From Neelides folsomi (Eukaryota; Arthropoda; Collembola; Neelipleona; Neelidae), in contig JAQGBZ010000272.1 in NCBI GenBank assembly GCA_034687125.1, positions 1 through 64,000 on the forward strand: 64,000 bases of DNA. Reading direction: 5' to 3'. Every line of letters starts with the position of its first letter. Within the stretch, counting starts at the first letter, position 1. The position numbers and the translations under genes are program-made. Below the pieces are notes generated by a model. That model was not told the origin of the DNA. It made no database searches and worked only from the letters and a program-made list of their open reading frames with translations. Positions 52,587-64,000 of the stretch are shown here, piece by piece.

Positions 52587-54123
52587 TTTGGAATTCCATT
52601 TCTCGAATGGGGATCTAAACGTGTTTACTACACCCAATGAACAGACTCCTCCTCACCCTCTGTCTACCTCATTTACATTTCAGGATGAAGATCTCTGGCG
52701 AAATACTCCCAACCTTAAATTCCTATATATTTTTACAATACCATTCATACCTACCATATAAGATAATATTGTATATCAATTCTGTACACTATTTCTATCT
52801 TTTACTCTTTGGTCATTTCTCAAAAGGAACAATTAATGTAGTGTTATTGAACCTTATGTATTTCTATATGAGATGAATATTTGTACCATATATTGTATTT
52901 ACCATTAGTATAGTATGAAGATGTGTATGTGTTAGATGTTACATTGATCTTATGAATATTTATGTTATTACTCTTGTTATAACTCTGATATTATTTTTAT
53001 ACTCATTCATTAATGTCAATGCTTAATTAAAATAAAATGTAAAATTTAGTTGGATGGGTTCATTGCACGTTTTTATCTTATTGTTAAGATTTGATATACA
53101 CATGCATACATGCAGTATTAAGACTTCTTACATGTACAATATATTACTTTGTATAGGTTTAGAAAAAAATGCGCAATATCAATGGCTATGAACCCATCAA
53201 ACATTCCTACCTTTTTTGTATGTTTGAACTGATTAGTGAACTGTGAGGTTTTTGAATAAAATGAGATTTAAGTGAATTTAACTGCATAAAAATATAGCGA
53301 CTGAATCCAGTTGTAAAGTGAATGATGCGAGGAATGGGGAGGAGAATTTTTTCTCAATGGAAGATTCTCGTTCTGCGAGGTCCGATTAGTAAATACATGT
53401 TTCTTCCCCTTTAACATTTCGGGTCAAGGGGGAGTTAACCCCAATAGGGTTTGTAGGTCATGTGAGGGCGATGGAGCCGGGGCGGGTGCGGGTGAATTTG
53501 AGAATTTTAAAAGAAAGACAAGGGTTGGCCGGAGTGGGTATATCCACCAGCCTACCTCACCTGGACGATTAGCCTGTATAATTACCAGTATTACCTGTAT
53601 TATTGGCAACAATGACAACCTGTTTTACCCTTAAGGTAACGAGGAGAGTTGTTGGTCAGTTAGTTAGTAGGCTCCCCAAACCTCGTCCGGCCGAGGGGTT
53701 GCTTGTAGAGTCAACAATGTCTTTCGTTTCGACACGTAGGCCTAGATTGAATGCATTGGTTGGTCATATACTCTCGAGACTGGCTGTTAGTCGGTTGGAC
53801 TCTCTGTGATGACCGACCTATTTAAGTTCACCTCACTTTCTTTTCTCTTTTGGTTCCTTGGTTAGTTGGTGGGGAAGCGGCTGGCGAGCATCTCACGATT
53901 GACCCCAGAGTCTCGAGAGGCTCTCTCAGTCGCAGGCAGTGCGGATTGCCGCCTCAGAGGACGGCCACACCAATTCCTTCACCCCCGCTCTCCACCAGTC
54001 ATGTCTTCCAAGGCTCAGGAACGGACCCCTTTGCTATAAATATACTCACCGAGAGACCCCTTCGAGTGTCGTGCCCTTCGTGCATTCAACCCTGTGCTTC
54101 GGAACGCCGCTCAACACCCCAAC
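52587..54123. promoter_or_regulatory. Desaturase 1 3' region and ELOVL6 promoter
   Basis: 52.59-53.04 kb is the desaturase 3' UTR, ending near AATAAA 53031-53036. 53.64-54.12 kb is distinctly GC-richer and lacks a supported exon. It contains TATTTAAG near 53819, TCACCTCAC near 53829 (resembles a sterol-response element core), TCTCAGTCG near 53925 (initiator-like), and TATAAATA at 54035-54042, 82 bp before the ELOVL start codon. I take this as the elongase promoter and 5' UTR. Confidence 0.5.
54035..54042 (+). promoter_or_regulatory. TATA box of the ELOVL6-type gene
   Basis: TATAAATA in a GC-rich context, followed about 30 bp later by a pyrimidine-rich region and then the start codon at 54124. 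This is the best-placed core promoter motif in the window. Confidence 0.5.
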
Positions 54124-55668
54124 ATGGTCTTCCTCAACATCACACAGACGTTCTACGACGAAGATGTCGTGCTCACCGAGGCCCCGTACACGACCTCCTT
54201 CGAGTTCGAGAAGTTTGACCTCAACGGGGCGAGGGCTTTCATGAAGCAGCATGCCCACATTTCCCTATACGCCTCCATCGTCTACATCGTCCTCATCTTC
54301 TCGGGACAGGTATGGATGAAAAATCGGGCACCGTTTCATCTCCGCAGTCCCCTTGCTGTGTGGAACGTCCTTCTCGCCATCTTCTCCGTCTTCGGACTCC
54401 TCCGCGTCTACCCCGAATTCCATTCTGTCATCTTTGGGGAAAACGGATTCCACAGGAGTCTCTGTGTCAGGTAAACACCTTCCCTTTTTACAATTAAGGA
54501 ACAATGCCCCGACTCCGCTAATGAGAATTTATTCTCACGGCTCAGCTCCAGATGAGAATTTCTCACGTCATTTCTTTAAATTCAGTTTTTTAATTCTTCC
54601 TTCTTCCTAATCAACTCCAAATGCCTGTCCTTGTTCCGAATTAATTTTTTTCTCGATTTAAGCCTTAATTTCTCTTAATTCCTCAATTCCTTAATTTCTC
54701 ATTGCTCAATTTCTCCTTTTTGTGTATAATATATTTTGTATATGAAATGATTTTAGTAGTTTTTGTAAAAGGTTAAATATTTCAGGGATGAACACAATGT
54801 AACTTCCGCATTTTGGGGCCTCATGTTCGTCCTCTCGAAAATGGTCGAGTTGGGGGACACGGTGTTCATCGTGTTGAGGAAGCAACGGCTCATCTTTCTC
54901 CACTGGTGAGAGTTTCACATTTGCTCCCATTGAGAGCCTTGCCCTTCAAAATTCCGCTTTCTAATAACTCGCCTCACAGGTATCATCACATCACAGTCCT
55001 CATGTGCTGTTGGTACTTTTATTCCGATTATGAGCCCATCTTCAGATGGTACGGGGTCATGAACTATTTCGTCCATTCGCTCATGTACTCTTACTACGCT
55101 GCCCGGGTAAAAATCCATTCCATATTATGAATTCCTCAAATGCTCAGCTTTTTAGAAATTAAAGCTAAATGACATTAAAACTAAACAGCATTAAAGCTAA
55201 ACAGCATTAAACTAAACACTATATGTAAGATGAAATTTCATTAAAATGAAATTACATTATGAAATTACATTAAAATTAAATGACATTAAATTAATGGCTT
55301 CATTATAATAATAATATTTTGTTCAGGCTCTTCAAGTCAAGATAGCTCGACCCATTGCAATGACGATCACGGCCCTCCAACTGACTCAGATGGTTGTTGG
55401 GCTGTTGGTGAACCTCTACTCATTCAAGATCCTCTGTACGTCCTCATTCTCTAGAAATTCTCCTCACACTCTTTTCTTCCCAAATTCCTATCCAAACCAT
55501 GTGTTGCTCATATATGTGATTTTTTTTGCAGACGATGGATATGACTGTGCGAGACGAGCCGACACGTTCTATACCCATATCTCAATTTGCATCTCGTACA
55601 TGGTCCTCTTCGCAAATTATTTCTACAAGGCTTACTTTGTCAACCCAAAGACGTTGAAGAAGGAGTGA
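54124..55668 (+). CDS. ELOVL6: Very-long-chain fatty acid elongase, ELOVL6 type
   Basis: ER-membrane condensing enzyme (3-ketoacyl-CoA synthase) extending saturated and monounsaturated C12-C16 acyl-CoAs. Five exons: 54124-54470, 54786-54905, 54980-55106, 55327-55435 and 55532-55668 (phase 2, 2, 0, 1), 279 residues. The catalytic histidine box HWYHH (155-159) spans the exon 2/3 junction. Other family marks: FEFEKFD near the start as in ELOVL6, [46 protein letters not shown] and a basic C-terminus KTLKKE. About seven membrane segments are visible. Codons are unusually C/G-ending in exons 1-3 relative to neighbours. AATAAA occurs at 55772-55777. ELOVL6 rather than ELOVL3 is my choice from the N-terminal motif. 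Confidence 0.95.
55150..55300. repeat. Short tandem repeat in ELOVL6 intron 3
   Basis: Degenerate copies of a unit like ACATTAAA(A/G)CTAAAC-(AG) occur in a row (three clear copies at about 55160-55215), followed by related AAATTACATTA copies to about 55285. A minisatellite in the intron with no coding effect. Confidence 0.6.
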
Positions 55669-58600
55669 AACTCCACGACTGGAAATGGAGAAGAAGAAAA
55701 CGGAGGTCAAAAGCTCAGCCCGTTATTACTAACATATTATTATTATTATTATTCAATCAAAAAACATTGTTAATAAACAGAGTCCCACGTTGTTGCTCTT
55801 CCCTTGTCTCTTTACTCTCGAATCGGCTCCCAGCTCTGCTCAATTATTTCCTTTCGAACCGAGAGTCACAAATTTACAATTCATACTTTTGTATCTATTT
55901 ACTACACATGTACTAATTATATTATATAATATATATATATATAATTCACACAAGCAACTATATACACACAGTCTATATTACACAATATATATTTTTGTAC
56001 ATTATTTATGTGCGCTTGATCTTATCCGTCCTTTAACCAAACATTAATGAACTGTCTTATTAATTTCCTCTTGACTAATTAGTAGTAGCAAATGACTTCA
56101 TAGAACACTTGTGGAAACCTATACACATTTTTGTCTGTTCAATATGAAGGCAGTGATTATAAGGTACTATTACTAATTAATATTATTTTATTAAAATCTC
56201 CGAGTTCTCCAAAATCAAGAGAGGAGTGAGAGAGCAATAGATGCAAAATACCCAAGTCAAAGTGCAATATGAACAATATCAAAATTTGCAACATCACTTA
56301 TTATATAACTTTGAGCCATATAACTATACATAATGCTCATTCCCTGTAGAGTATGAACAAGAAATTATTGTATAACCTTTATTAAAGTAAATGGAAATGG
56401 CAAGACCAAGCCTTCAATAAAAGATGATTTAAATGTAGATTGAGATTAAAACTGTTTTAGTACATGGACCATCGTTGTTGTTATATTTAATTATGACTTT
56501 AACGCGATATGCACAGGTACATTTTCTTATAACTATAAAAATATATTATTTTATATTTTATTGTAATTCCGACGCTTTGATTGTTATATTTAAGGAGCCA
56601 AATAAATGAATGAATTAAAGGGTGAACTGTATATAAATGGTGGGAAAGAGAAATGCAGAGTGATTATTGAATAATTCGTCAAATATCATACACATTCCTT
56701 TTTACATGATTATTTATTGAAATTGCTCAATCCTCATTTGACACCAATTAAATATAAATCCACACTCTCACGATAAGACTCAGATAATTCTGATAGTGTG
56801 CATATTCCCACATAACGATCACGAATTCACTCAATGCTTAATTCTTATCATCCATCATTGCATTTATTTAATTCTTCTCATTTAATTCCTCCTACTATGC
56901 CCAAATGAGAAAAAAGGGAAAGAATGGAATGACTCTTTTCCATACACCAAATACATACTAATACACTTGAGTCTCATCCCACATTTAATATTTGCCTAAT
57001 CAACTTTTCCGCTTTCCCTATTCACCAAACTCTTTGTCAATGCAAGTGTCCTATACAAATACTATACAGTTAAAAAATACACAGAAATCATAAGCCCAGT
57101 CCAAACGGCTACATTTGTACAAGAATAGAACTCATAAGAGAAAGTGCACTTAAATAGCGACATGTGTATTGACCCTCCCACCCTTTCTATTTTATTCCAA
57201 TAATAAGTACTGATTGAATACCTCAATATGCACATATCTGTATCCAACATGTGTGAGTTGTAAATGGAAGCAACAGTAGTGGGAGCTTGAAAGTCGTAAA
57301 ATTGAGTGAGTATTAGTTAAAGAGATAAGGAAGGTATTTGGTATATGGGGTTTATAATTCTCCACTTGTCTTTCGCTCTCGGGTCTTCCGATCTATGAGC
57401 TAAAGGCTTATCGATCATCCATGTGGTGGTCAAAGTCAAGCGTTTCCCCATTGGGCAAAATCCTTTCAGTTTATGAAGGTCAGCACATTTGGGTACGTGG
57501 AGAATAGGAAGGTTATTATCTCTCCAACCCGTTTGAACTCGGCCCTACTCTTTGCCAACCCAGCCCTCCTCGGGTCGAGGAAACCTGCAGCTCACACATC
57601 TCCCCACTGTCTAGTTCAATGGTATATAAGTAATATAATATGGTATATGATAAATACTTACACTCGCTCAACGGCAAGCTTCCCAACTTCCCCGTTCTTC
57701 ATCCCCTGACTCATCCTTTTCATACATTTCACACTGTCTTGTAAGAACTAGACCCAAAAACATAACCAATATTCCTGACCAAACTCATTGTATTTTATTC
57801 TCAAGTGCGGACGAACGATGGCAAGAATGCACAATACTACGTATTCAATACTACGCCTTTAAGAATATACGATGCATATTTCCCATTTAACTCTTATTAA
57901 CTCTATATACATAATATAATATATAATTATTTATGAAGTCCTTTTAACACTTAATCAGGTTCATCATGATGACGATACATGATATACTTCACATAGGTAC
58001 TTATATAAGTACATGGTCTAGCCTAGGTGTAAATGGTTAAAAGAATATTTAACCCTTGCCAATTTAAATGAATTCATTTTCCCTTCCCCTTGGGATTCCC
58101 TTTTCTTTAAATTTCATAACGTCAATGGGGAAGTTTTTATATAAATATTCAAACAGCTATATACCTATATAAAACATGTACTCTATACTAGTATGGTGGT
58201 GAATTACCTCCAACTTTAATATATTTAATGATCCGGATGAACTTCGAATTAGCTGAAATAATATTTTGCAAACACGTGTATCAAATAATTTCATAGAGTT
58301 ACCTGTATTTTTGTCGAAAATTTTCAAGACAAATAACATTTATTTTTTAAAGCTTGTCTTATTCATCTCGAAAGTAATCAAAATAATAATGTTTCATTAA
58401 ATAACAAATTGTATTAAGTACATAGAGAATATAAACATCTAACTTAAATGTATACTTAATGTTAATGTATATTTCTTGGTTATACTTTTGTACTTTAGTA
58501 TTATTGTTAAGAATATGAAAAATTAACAGAAATCAATTCTGACAACTTCCCGAATAAAAATATCTACTTGTGGTATTTAAGTGTAATTATAACTTTCATA

Positions 58601-59891
58601 ACACTGGCACAATTAAATGTTTTATAGGCAATACCAGAATATGGTACGATATATTAATATCAACTGCATTGTACATAAATAATAAGTATGTATCTAGTAA
58701 TATATGTTAAATGTAGTAGTTATATTATATAAGAATATTCGCAATTGGCAAAAAAGATGTACATAATATGGCTACATGGGTTTTCGCAAGCTTAAATAAC
58801 TACATTTCCTTTTTATGAATCTCGAATCAATTCAGGTTCATCTAATAAAAGAATCTGATTAAATTTCCTGCATTTCATCGCATGAGCAAACTCCAGCATC
58901 CAGAACATCTGTCCATTGAATGTGTGGAAAATGTGAGTCGAAGAACCGGACAATAAGCCGGTGGTTACGTGAATGACGGAACACGAGGGGGGACGTCAGG
59001 AGAGATCTGGTGATCCTCATTAGCCTATCCCACATCCTCTCTCTACGGAGCAGAATCATGCCAAGGAGTTCCAGTACACGAAGGAAAAAAATGTACAATC
59101 AATTGCTCTTCATTCCTCGACACACTTGACGAGAATGAAGAGAATTCTCCATAAAATCCTCACATTAATTCACGACCAAATCTTTCCCATCTCTCCGATT
59201 CAATGTCAATTTAAATAAGCATTATAAATTTATTAACTCGCTTAACTTCAAATACCAAAAGTAAATGAATCACGTTTTCCTACATGTAATTTTGAAGAAG
59301 AAAAAAAATAGGCCTAATATAAATCATTAAATGTTGGAATCATTAAATGTTAAAAAAACAAAAGTGCAATGAAACTTGTAAGAAATATGTAAGAAATAAG
59401 AATAATTTCATAAGAAATAATTAAAATGGAATTTGGCCTTTTTAGTCATTAAAGCTAGTCATCTGATATAGTTTATTATAAGTATATGAATTAGAACGTT
59501 GGTTTGGGGGGCGCGATCATAAATGGCATGATTCTCCAGCAGCCAGTCTCTATACGCAAAAAGGTCTTCTCATTTTGCAAAGCAAGTAGGATGGTTGGGA
59601 AATCCTTTCTTCGTTGATTAGATAGAGCTGCTGCATATGTGGAAGTCCCTCCAAACTTCCCCGTATATTTATTACCGGTAAACTCTGGAGGGGATCCCAC
59701 TTTAAGTCTCGCAACGTCCGAGACAACACTTCGCAGAAACTCTCACATTTATTATTATTGAACACGCGTCTCTCTTCCTTCCTACTACATATACTTATTA
59801 CTTATATCATTAACTATTTACTTTTGCTCTCAAAACCTTCTGCACTTCCTTTCCCACAGTTTCCTCGAAGATTCCAAATTCATTTTTCACA
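55669..59891. other. Intergenic region ELOVL6 - desaturase 2
   Basis: 4.2 kb. It contains the ELOVL6 poly(A) signal (55772-55777), an ATT microsatellite at about 55737-55761 and a TA tract near 55920-55942. 57.36-57.72 kb and 58.86-59.10 kb are less AT-rich. The minus-strand frame at 58859-59098 (79 codons, Arg/Leu-rich, ending DAGVCSCDEMQEI) reads more like protein than most, but has no clear start, splice partner or family. The stretch just before 59892 should be the desaturase 2 promoter and 5' UTR. Confidence 0.5.
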
Positions 59892-62800
59892 ATGACTCCC
59901 AACGCCACAAATAAGTCAAATTCTCTCAAAGTCCCTCCTGTCCAAAATGTAACAGAAAAGAAAAGTGCTCCTGTGATCATCGTTTGGAAAAATGTGGTGG
60001 TCTTTGTATTAATTCATATTGCCGCTATGTACGGCTTATATCTTTTATTAACTGGACAAGTCAAAATCTTAACATTTGTTTTTGGTAAGTCAATTTTTCA
60101 TAAAATAATAATTTTCTATATAATATTAAGCGGATTGTTAATATTCCAACTTTTGGTCTTTTGCAAAATATTTCGCAAATTCCTCCATTTATATCTATAA
60201 TCTAAATGTGTGGTGGAGTGAGGAAGGGAAGGGATATAGACATACATAGAGATTAAAGGATATCCTCTAGAAAGGAAAATGGTTCATGGTCAAATTTTTC
60301 CTCCATGAACTTGACTTTTATCTCACATTGGGAAAGTGTAGTATTAGTGCAAAAATCTATTTATAGCTCCTCGCTCCATCACTTATTCATATTGGCAAAT
60401 CTTCAAACTTCGTTCCAATATTCTCAATAACGCCCCATTTTAAAATCCGCCGGAAATTCCTCCTTTAGCTCCCAGTTTCAATGAGTGTGATGCAATATGA
60501 CATTTGGCCAACATTTTTTTCCACATTCTACGTGTGCTTAAACCATTGCGTAATTTAATACCATTTTAATGTCATTCAAGCATTTATCTTCTTTAATTCA
60601 TGAACAAATTGTATGGAAGCCACAGTCTTCTAAACTTGCGTTTTATACCCCAATAGATAAAAGTCCCCAATGAGTTTTATGACTCTAGCTTTCTTGTATA
60701 TCTACTTCTGCTTCTTATACCATAGTAGATAAATATGTCTTTAAATGTATTATAAATGTATGGATTGGGGAATAATGTTGGATTCTTGTTTTCATTACAG
60801 CCGTCGTCATATTCCACCTCAACGGGATAGGTAATGAGAAAAACGAGAGCAAATAATTTAAAAAAAGTCTGAGGTTGTAAAATAATTAATTGGGACGGAT
60901 GTTTGAATCAGGTATAACGGCAGGTGCCCATCGGTACTGGGCCCACAAGTCCTACAAAGCAAACTTCCCACTAAGGGTCATCCTTTGTCTCGCTCAAACT
61001 GGGGCTATTCAAAATAGTATCTTCGAATGGTAAAACACTCAATGCAAATTATATCATTCATTACATGACATTTATCATGCCACAAGTACTAAATGATCAT
61101 AATTGATTCATTTCATTTTTTAGGAGCAGAGATCACCGACTTCATCATAAATTTACAGAAACAGATGCAGATCCTCAGTGAGTTACTTTTTTTAATACAT
61201 AATACCTTATACCTACCTTATTTTACACACTTAAGTACATTTAGACAAGCTATTTCAACCTCCCAATGAACACGCTAATAACCCCATTGAAAACTCACAC
61301 ACTATGCAATTTTATTGGCAATTACCTTTAATTCGGAAACGGAAAGTGTTAACTTTGCACGATATAACTATTATCAGGGTTAAGAATAGCTAGATTCACA
61401 TTAAAGTATTCTGACCTATCCTATTCAACATGTGTATCATTTATCATTAAACTGATACAAAATTATATAAAATTACTTTATAATTATATTATTACATAAG
61501 AACAATATCCAATATAGTAAAAAATAATAATTAAGGTTTATAATTTATATAGTATATGTTATATTATTTATTTGTATAACTTTAATAATCTTAAAACACA
61601 AGCCGATGATTCAGATACATATAATTCTATGAGTATTAATTTCAATGCAATGAATGAAGGTTAATGAATCTCTTTAATAAGGCTGGTAATGATGATTATA
61701 TTTTATATTTGCAGTAATGCGAAACGAGGGTTCTTCTTTGCCCACGTTGGTTGGCTTCTTTCTCGAAAGCACGAGGAAGTCAAGGCCAAGGGAAGGAATC
61801 TTGAAATGACGGACTTGAAAGCTGACCCTATCGTCATGTTTCAGCACAAGTAAGACCCATTTAAAATCAAAACACTTATCGTTGGATTGAGACTTAATAT
61901 CCTACTTTAGATACATATTTAATAAGTTCAAATGGAAACCCGTCCTTAACTATTTTTTTATCTATTACTTAATCCCATTTTACACTTTAGCTTATTACTC
62001 CATTACTTTACTACTACACGGAGAAAACATTAAAAGTTTTAAGTCTGTTGCAATTCAGCATTTAATTAAGATAGTTAAATTAGGCATATATGAATTATAA
62101 TATGTATATAATTGAATGTTTCTACTTGATCTATCCATATAATAAAATATATATTATAAAAATTTAACAAGACGCAAAGATGACATTTTTAACATCTCGT
62201 GATTTTTCAGATACTACAAGACATTGGTTCTTCTCGTTGCTGTCATTGCGCCATCATACATCGCCACTTTCTGCTGGGGCGAATCACTCAAAGCGTCTTA
62301 TTTCTTCCTTTTCTTCACGAGATATGTTTACAGCCTTCATGCAACTTGGCTCGTCAATAGCGCTGCTCATTTATACGGATCCAAGCCTTATGACAAGTAT
62401 AAATAATTAAATTTATAATTAAATTAACAATCAACTTACAATTTAAACCATCTTTATATCTTTTTAACATCTTCAATTGTAAAAACGAGTTTAAATGTAA
62501 AAACGTGTTAAGTTTGTTAAGTCAATACGTAAATTCAAGAATTTTTGCGCCTTCTATTCATGTGAATGCTTGGTTTAATTACATAATTACACTTTCGATA
62601 TTTAAGCTTGAGTGAATTGAACTTCAAAAAACCTCGCATAATTCCTTGAATTATTTCCAACAATATTCTTTGAATTCTCCTTTATATATTTCTTATAGAC
62701 AGGAAACAAAAATAAGTTAATAGACCATAATAACAATGAACATTAACATAACATAATAAAAATCCGATCAGTTTATGAGTTAAATATATAAAATAAAAAT

Positions 62801-63357
62801 GATATAACTCGTTTAATACAAGACATGCAAGTACACAATAAATTACTTGCATTGTACATGTTAAATATTCAATTATTATAATAATAAAATTTAATTAGAT
62901 ATAACATAATAGCTTATAAACTTATACGTAATTAAGCGCTATTAGAGATGTTTTTATTATGTAATATATTTAAGTATTTAAAAAATCATCTAATAATGTA
63001 TAAATTTTTTGTAGGACTATCAATCCATCAGAAAATCGTTTAGTTGCTCTTCTTGCTCTTGGTGAAGGTTGGCACAATTACCATCACGTATTTCCCTGGG
63101 ACTACAAGACCTCAGAATTTGGATCTATCAACTTTACAAAGCATTTTGTTGACTTTTTCGCTAAAATCGGATGGGCCTACGATCTCAAGACAGTGAGCAA
63201 CAAGAGCATTGTCGAAAGAATAGCCAAGACTGGGGATGGAACCCATGAACACTTTCACGGCGGTCCATGGGGATGGGGAGATAAAGACATCCCTGCAGAA
63301 AATATTGAAGCTACTGAATTACTTTATCCAATCCCGGAAGAATCAACCGTATCATAG
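59892..63357 (+). CDS. Δ9 acyl-CoA desaturase (SCD-like), copy 2
   Basis: Same enzyme family as copy 1. Seven exons: 59892-60084, 60801-60830, 60912-61029, 61124-61177, 61715-61849, 62211-62396 and 63015-63357 (phase 1, 2, 1, 2, 2, 2 written as codon positions carried over), 352 residues. Histidine boxes HRYWAH (81-86), HRLHH (118-122) and HNYHH (259-263), plus WLVNSAAHLYG, are all intact. Exon 2 is a 30-nt microexon encoding part of a membrane helix (AVVIFHLNGI). The C-terminus has WGWGDKDIP and a longer tail than copy 1. Three intron positions (after the first membrane helix, at K/YY and at K/xINP) are shared with copy 1; the others are specific to this copy. No canonical AATAAA was found close to the stop. 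Confidence 0.95.
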
Positions 63358-64000
63358 ATATATTCTAATTAACCAAATAATCTTTCCTATTTAATTACGA
63401 TTAGAGATAAATATTACTAACAGTAAACCGCCTTGTCAAATTCGCCTACTTGAATACTTTAAATGTTATTCTCCCTGAAATCAACTCGAGTGATATTATT
63501 TTATATATATGCTTTAATTTTGTCGTTGTTATACACGAGGGGTGAACGAATTTAATGACGTGGGCTTCCAAAATGAAAGGAAACGGTGACAATGATCAAA
63601 GACAAACTAAATACTACACGATGCTTTACTGTAAATATAAATTATCTACATAATTGTGTCATTATCTTGATCTATAGTAGAATTTAATCTCTCTACAAAA
63701 ACTCTTGTACAATGTATTATAATTTTTAAGTTTCTTATAAAAATAACATGCACACAAGTCAGAATACTTATTGTAGTAAAATATAAGCAATATTTAACAT
63801 ATTTAAAAAATCTTTTTTCTTCAGTAATGAAATTACGAATTCGAAAAAATCAAATTTTAAAAATATTTATATTCTTGAAAATATTCCATATTTAAACAAT
63901 GACTTTCGCGACTATTGGAGCTTACATATAAATTACCTATACTTTACTTAAATACTATATTGAAAATACTATATTGAAATGCAAAATGTTTTTGAAGCAG
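63358..64000. other. 3' flank of desaturase 2
   Basis: AT-rich sequence to the window end, with no further exon recognised. It should contain the desaturase 2 3' UTR. Confidence 0.5.

Noticed and set aside
53424-54258. Several overlapping open frames on both strands upstream of and across ELOVL6 exon 1
   Set aside because: GC-rich DNA yields long chance frames; none has family similarity or splice support apart from the elongase exon.
59491-59765. Two overlapping minus-strand frames of about 70 codons
   Set aside because: Both overlap the same bases in different frames, no splice partners, and the location is the expected desaturase 2 promoter.

Overview
The window is AT-rich eukaryotic nuclear DNA with compact, intron-rich genes (short GT...AG introns, many 60-400 bp). 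There are no operons or CRISPR arrays, and I recognised no tRNA or rRNA gene. All large proteins are animal orthologues with arthropod-like features: a Δ9 desaturase family, a mariner-class transposon, and small introns. My best guess is a crustacean, perhaps a parasitic copepod (sea-louse type), but this rests only on base composition and protein style.

Layout. 1-6.5 kb is mostly gene-poor. 6.5-18.3 kb is a dense housekeeping block: BPHL-like serine hydrolase (-), mitochondrial ribosomal protein L15 (-), exportin-2/CSE1L (+, divergent from MRPL15) and mitochondrial processing peptidase beta (+). Three of these four act in mitochondria. 18.3-29 kb is accessory: two paralogous small single-pass membrane proteins (-) about 5 kb apart, small inverted-repeat elements, and a mariner copy inserted into an older TIR element. 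29.2-33.6 kb is a 13-exon acyl-CoA synthetase-like AMP-binding enzyme (-). 36.5-47.6 kb holds three more minus-strand genes: eIF6, ATAD2-type AAA+/bromodomain protein and an ALDH3-type fatty aldehyde dehydrogenase, with a decayed copy of one ALDH exon just upstream of ATAD2. 49.9-63.4 kb holds three plus-strand lipid genes: Δ9 acyl-CoA desaturase 1, ELOVL6-type elongase and Δ9 acyl-CoA desaturase 2.

How they fit together. The right half is rich in long-chain acyl metabolism: activation (AMP-binding ligase), elongation (ELOVL6), desaturation (two SCD-like enzymes) and fatty aldehyde oxidation (ALDH3). The two desaturases share three intron positions and look like a local duplication now flanking the elongase.

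Exon models were built by hand from reading frame, splice consensus, matching phase and family knowledge. Every model closes in frame to a length close to the family's usual length, which is the main support. Boundaries are accurate to a few bases. Transcription starts, UTRs and promoters are largely not resolved.
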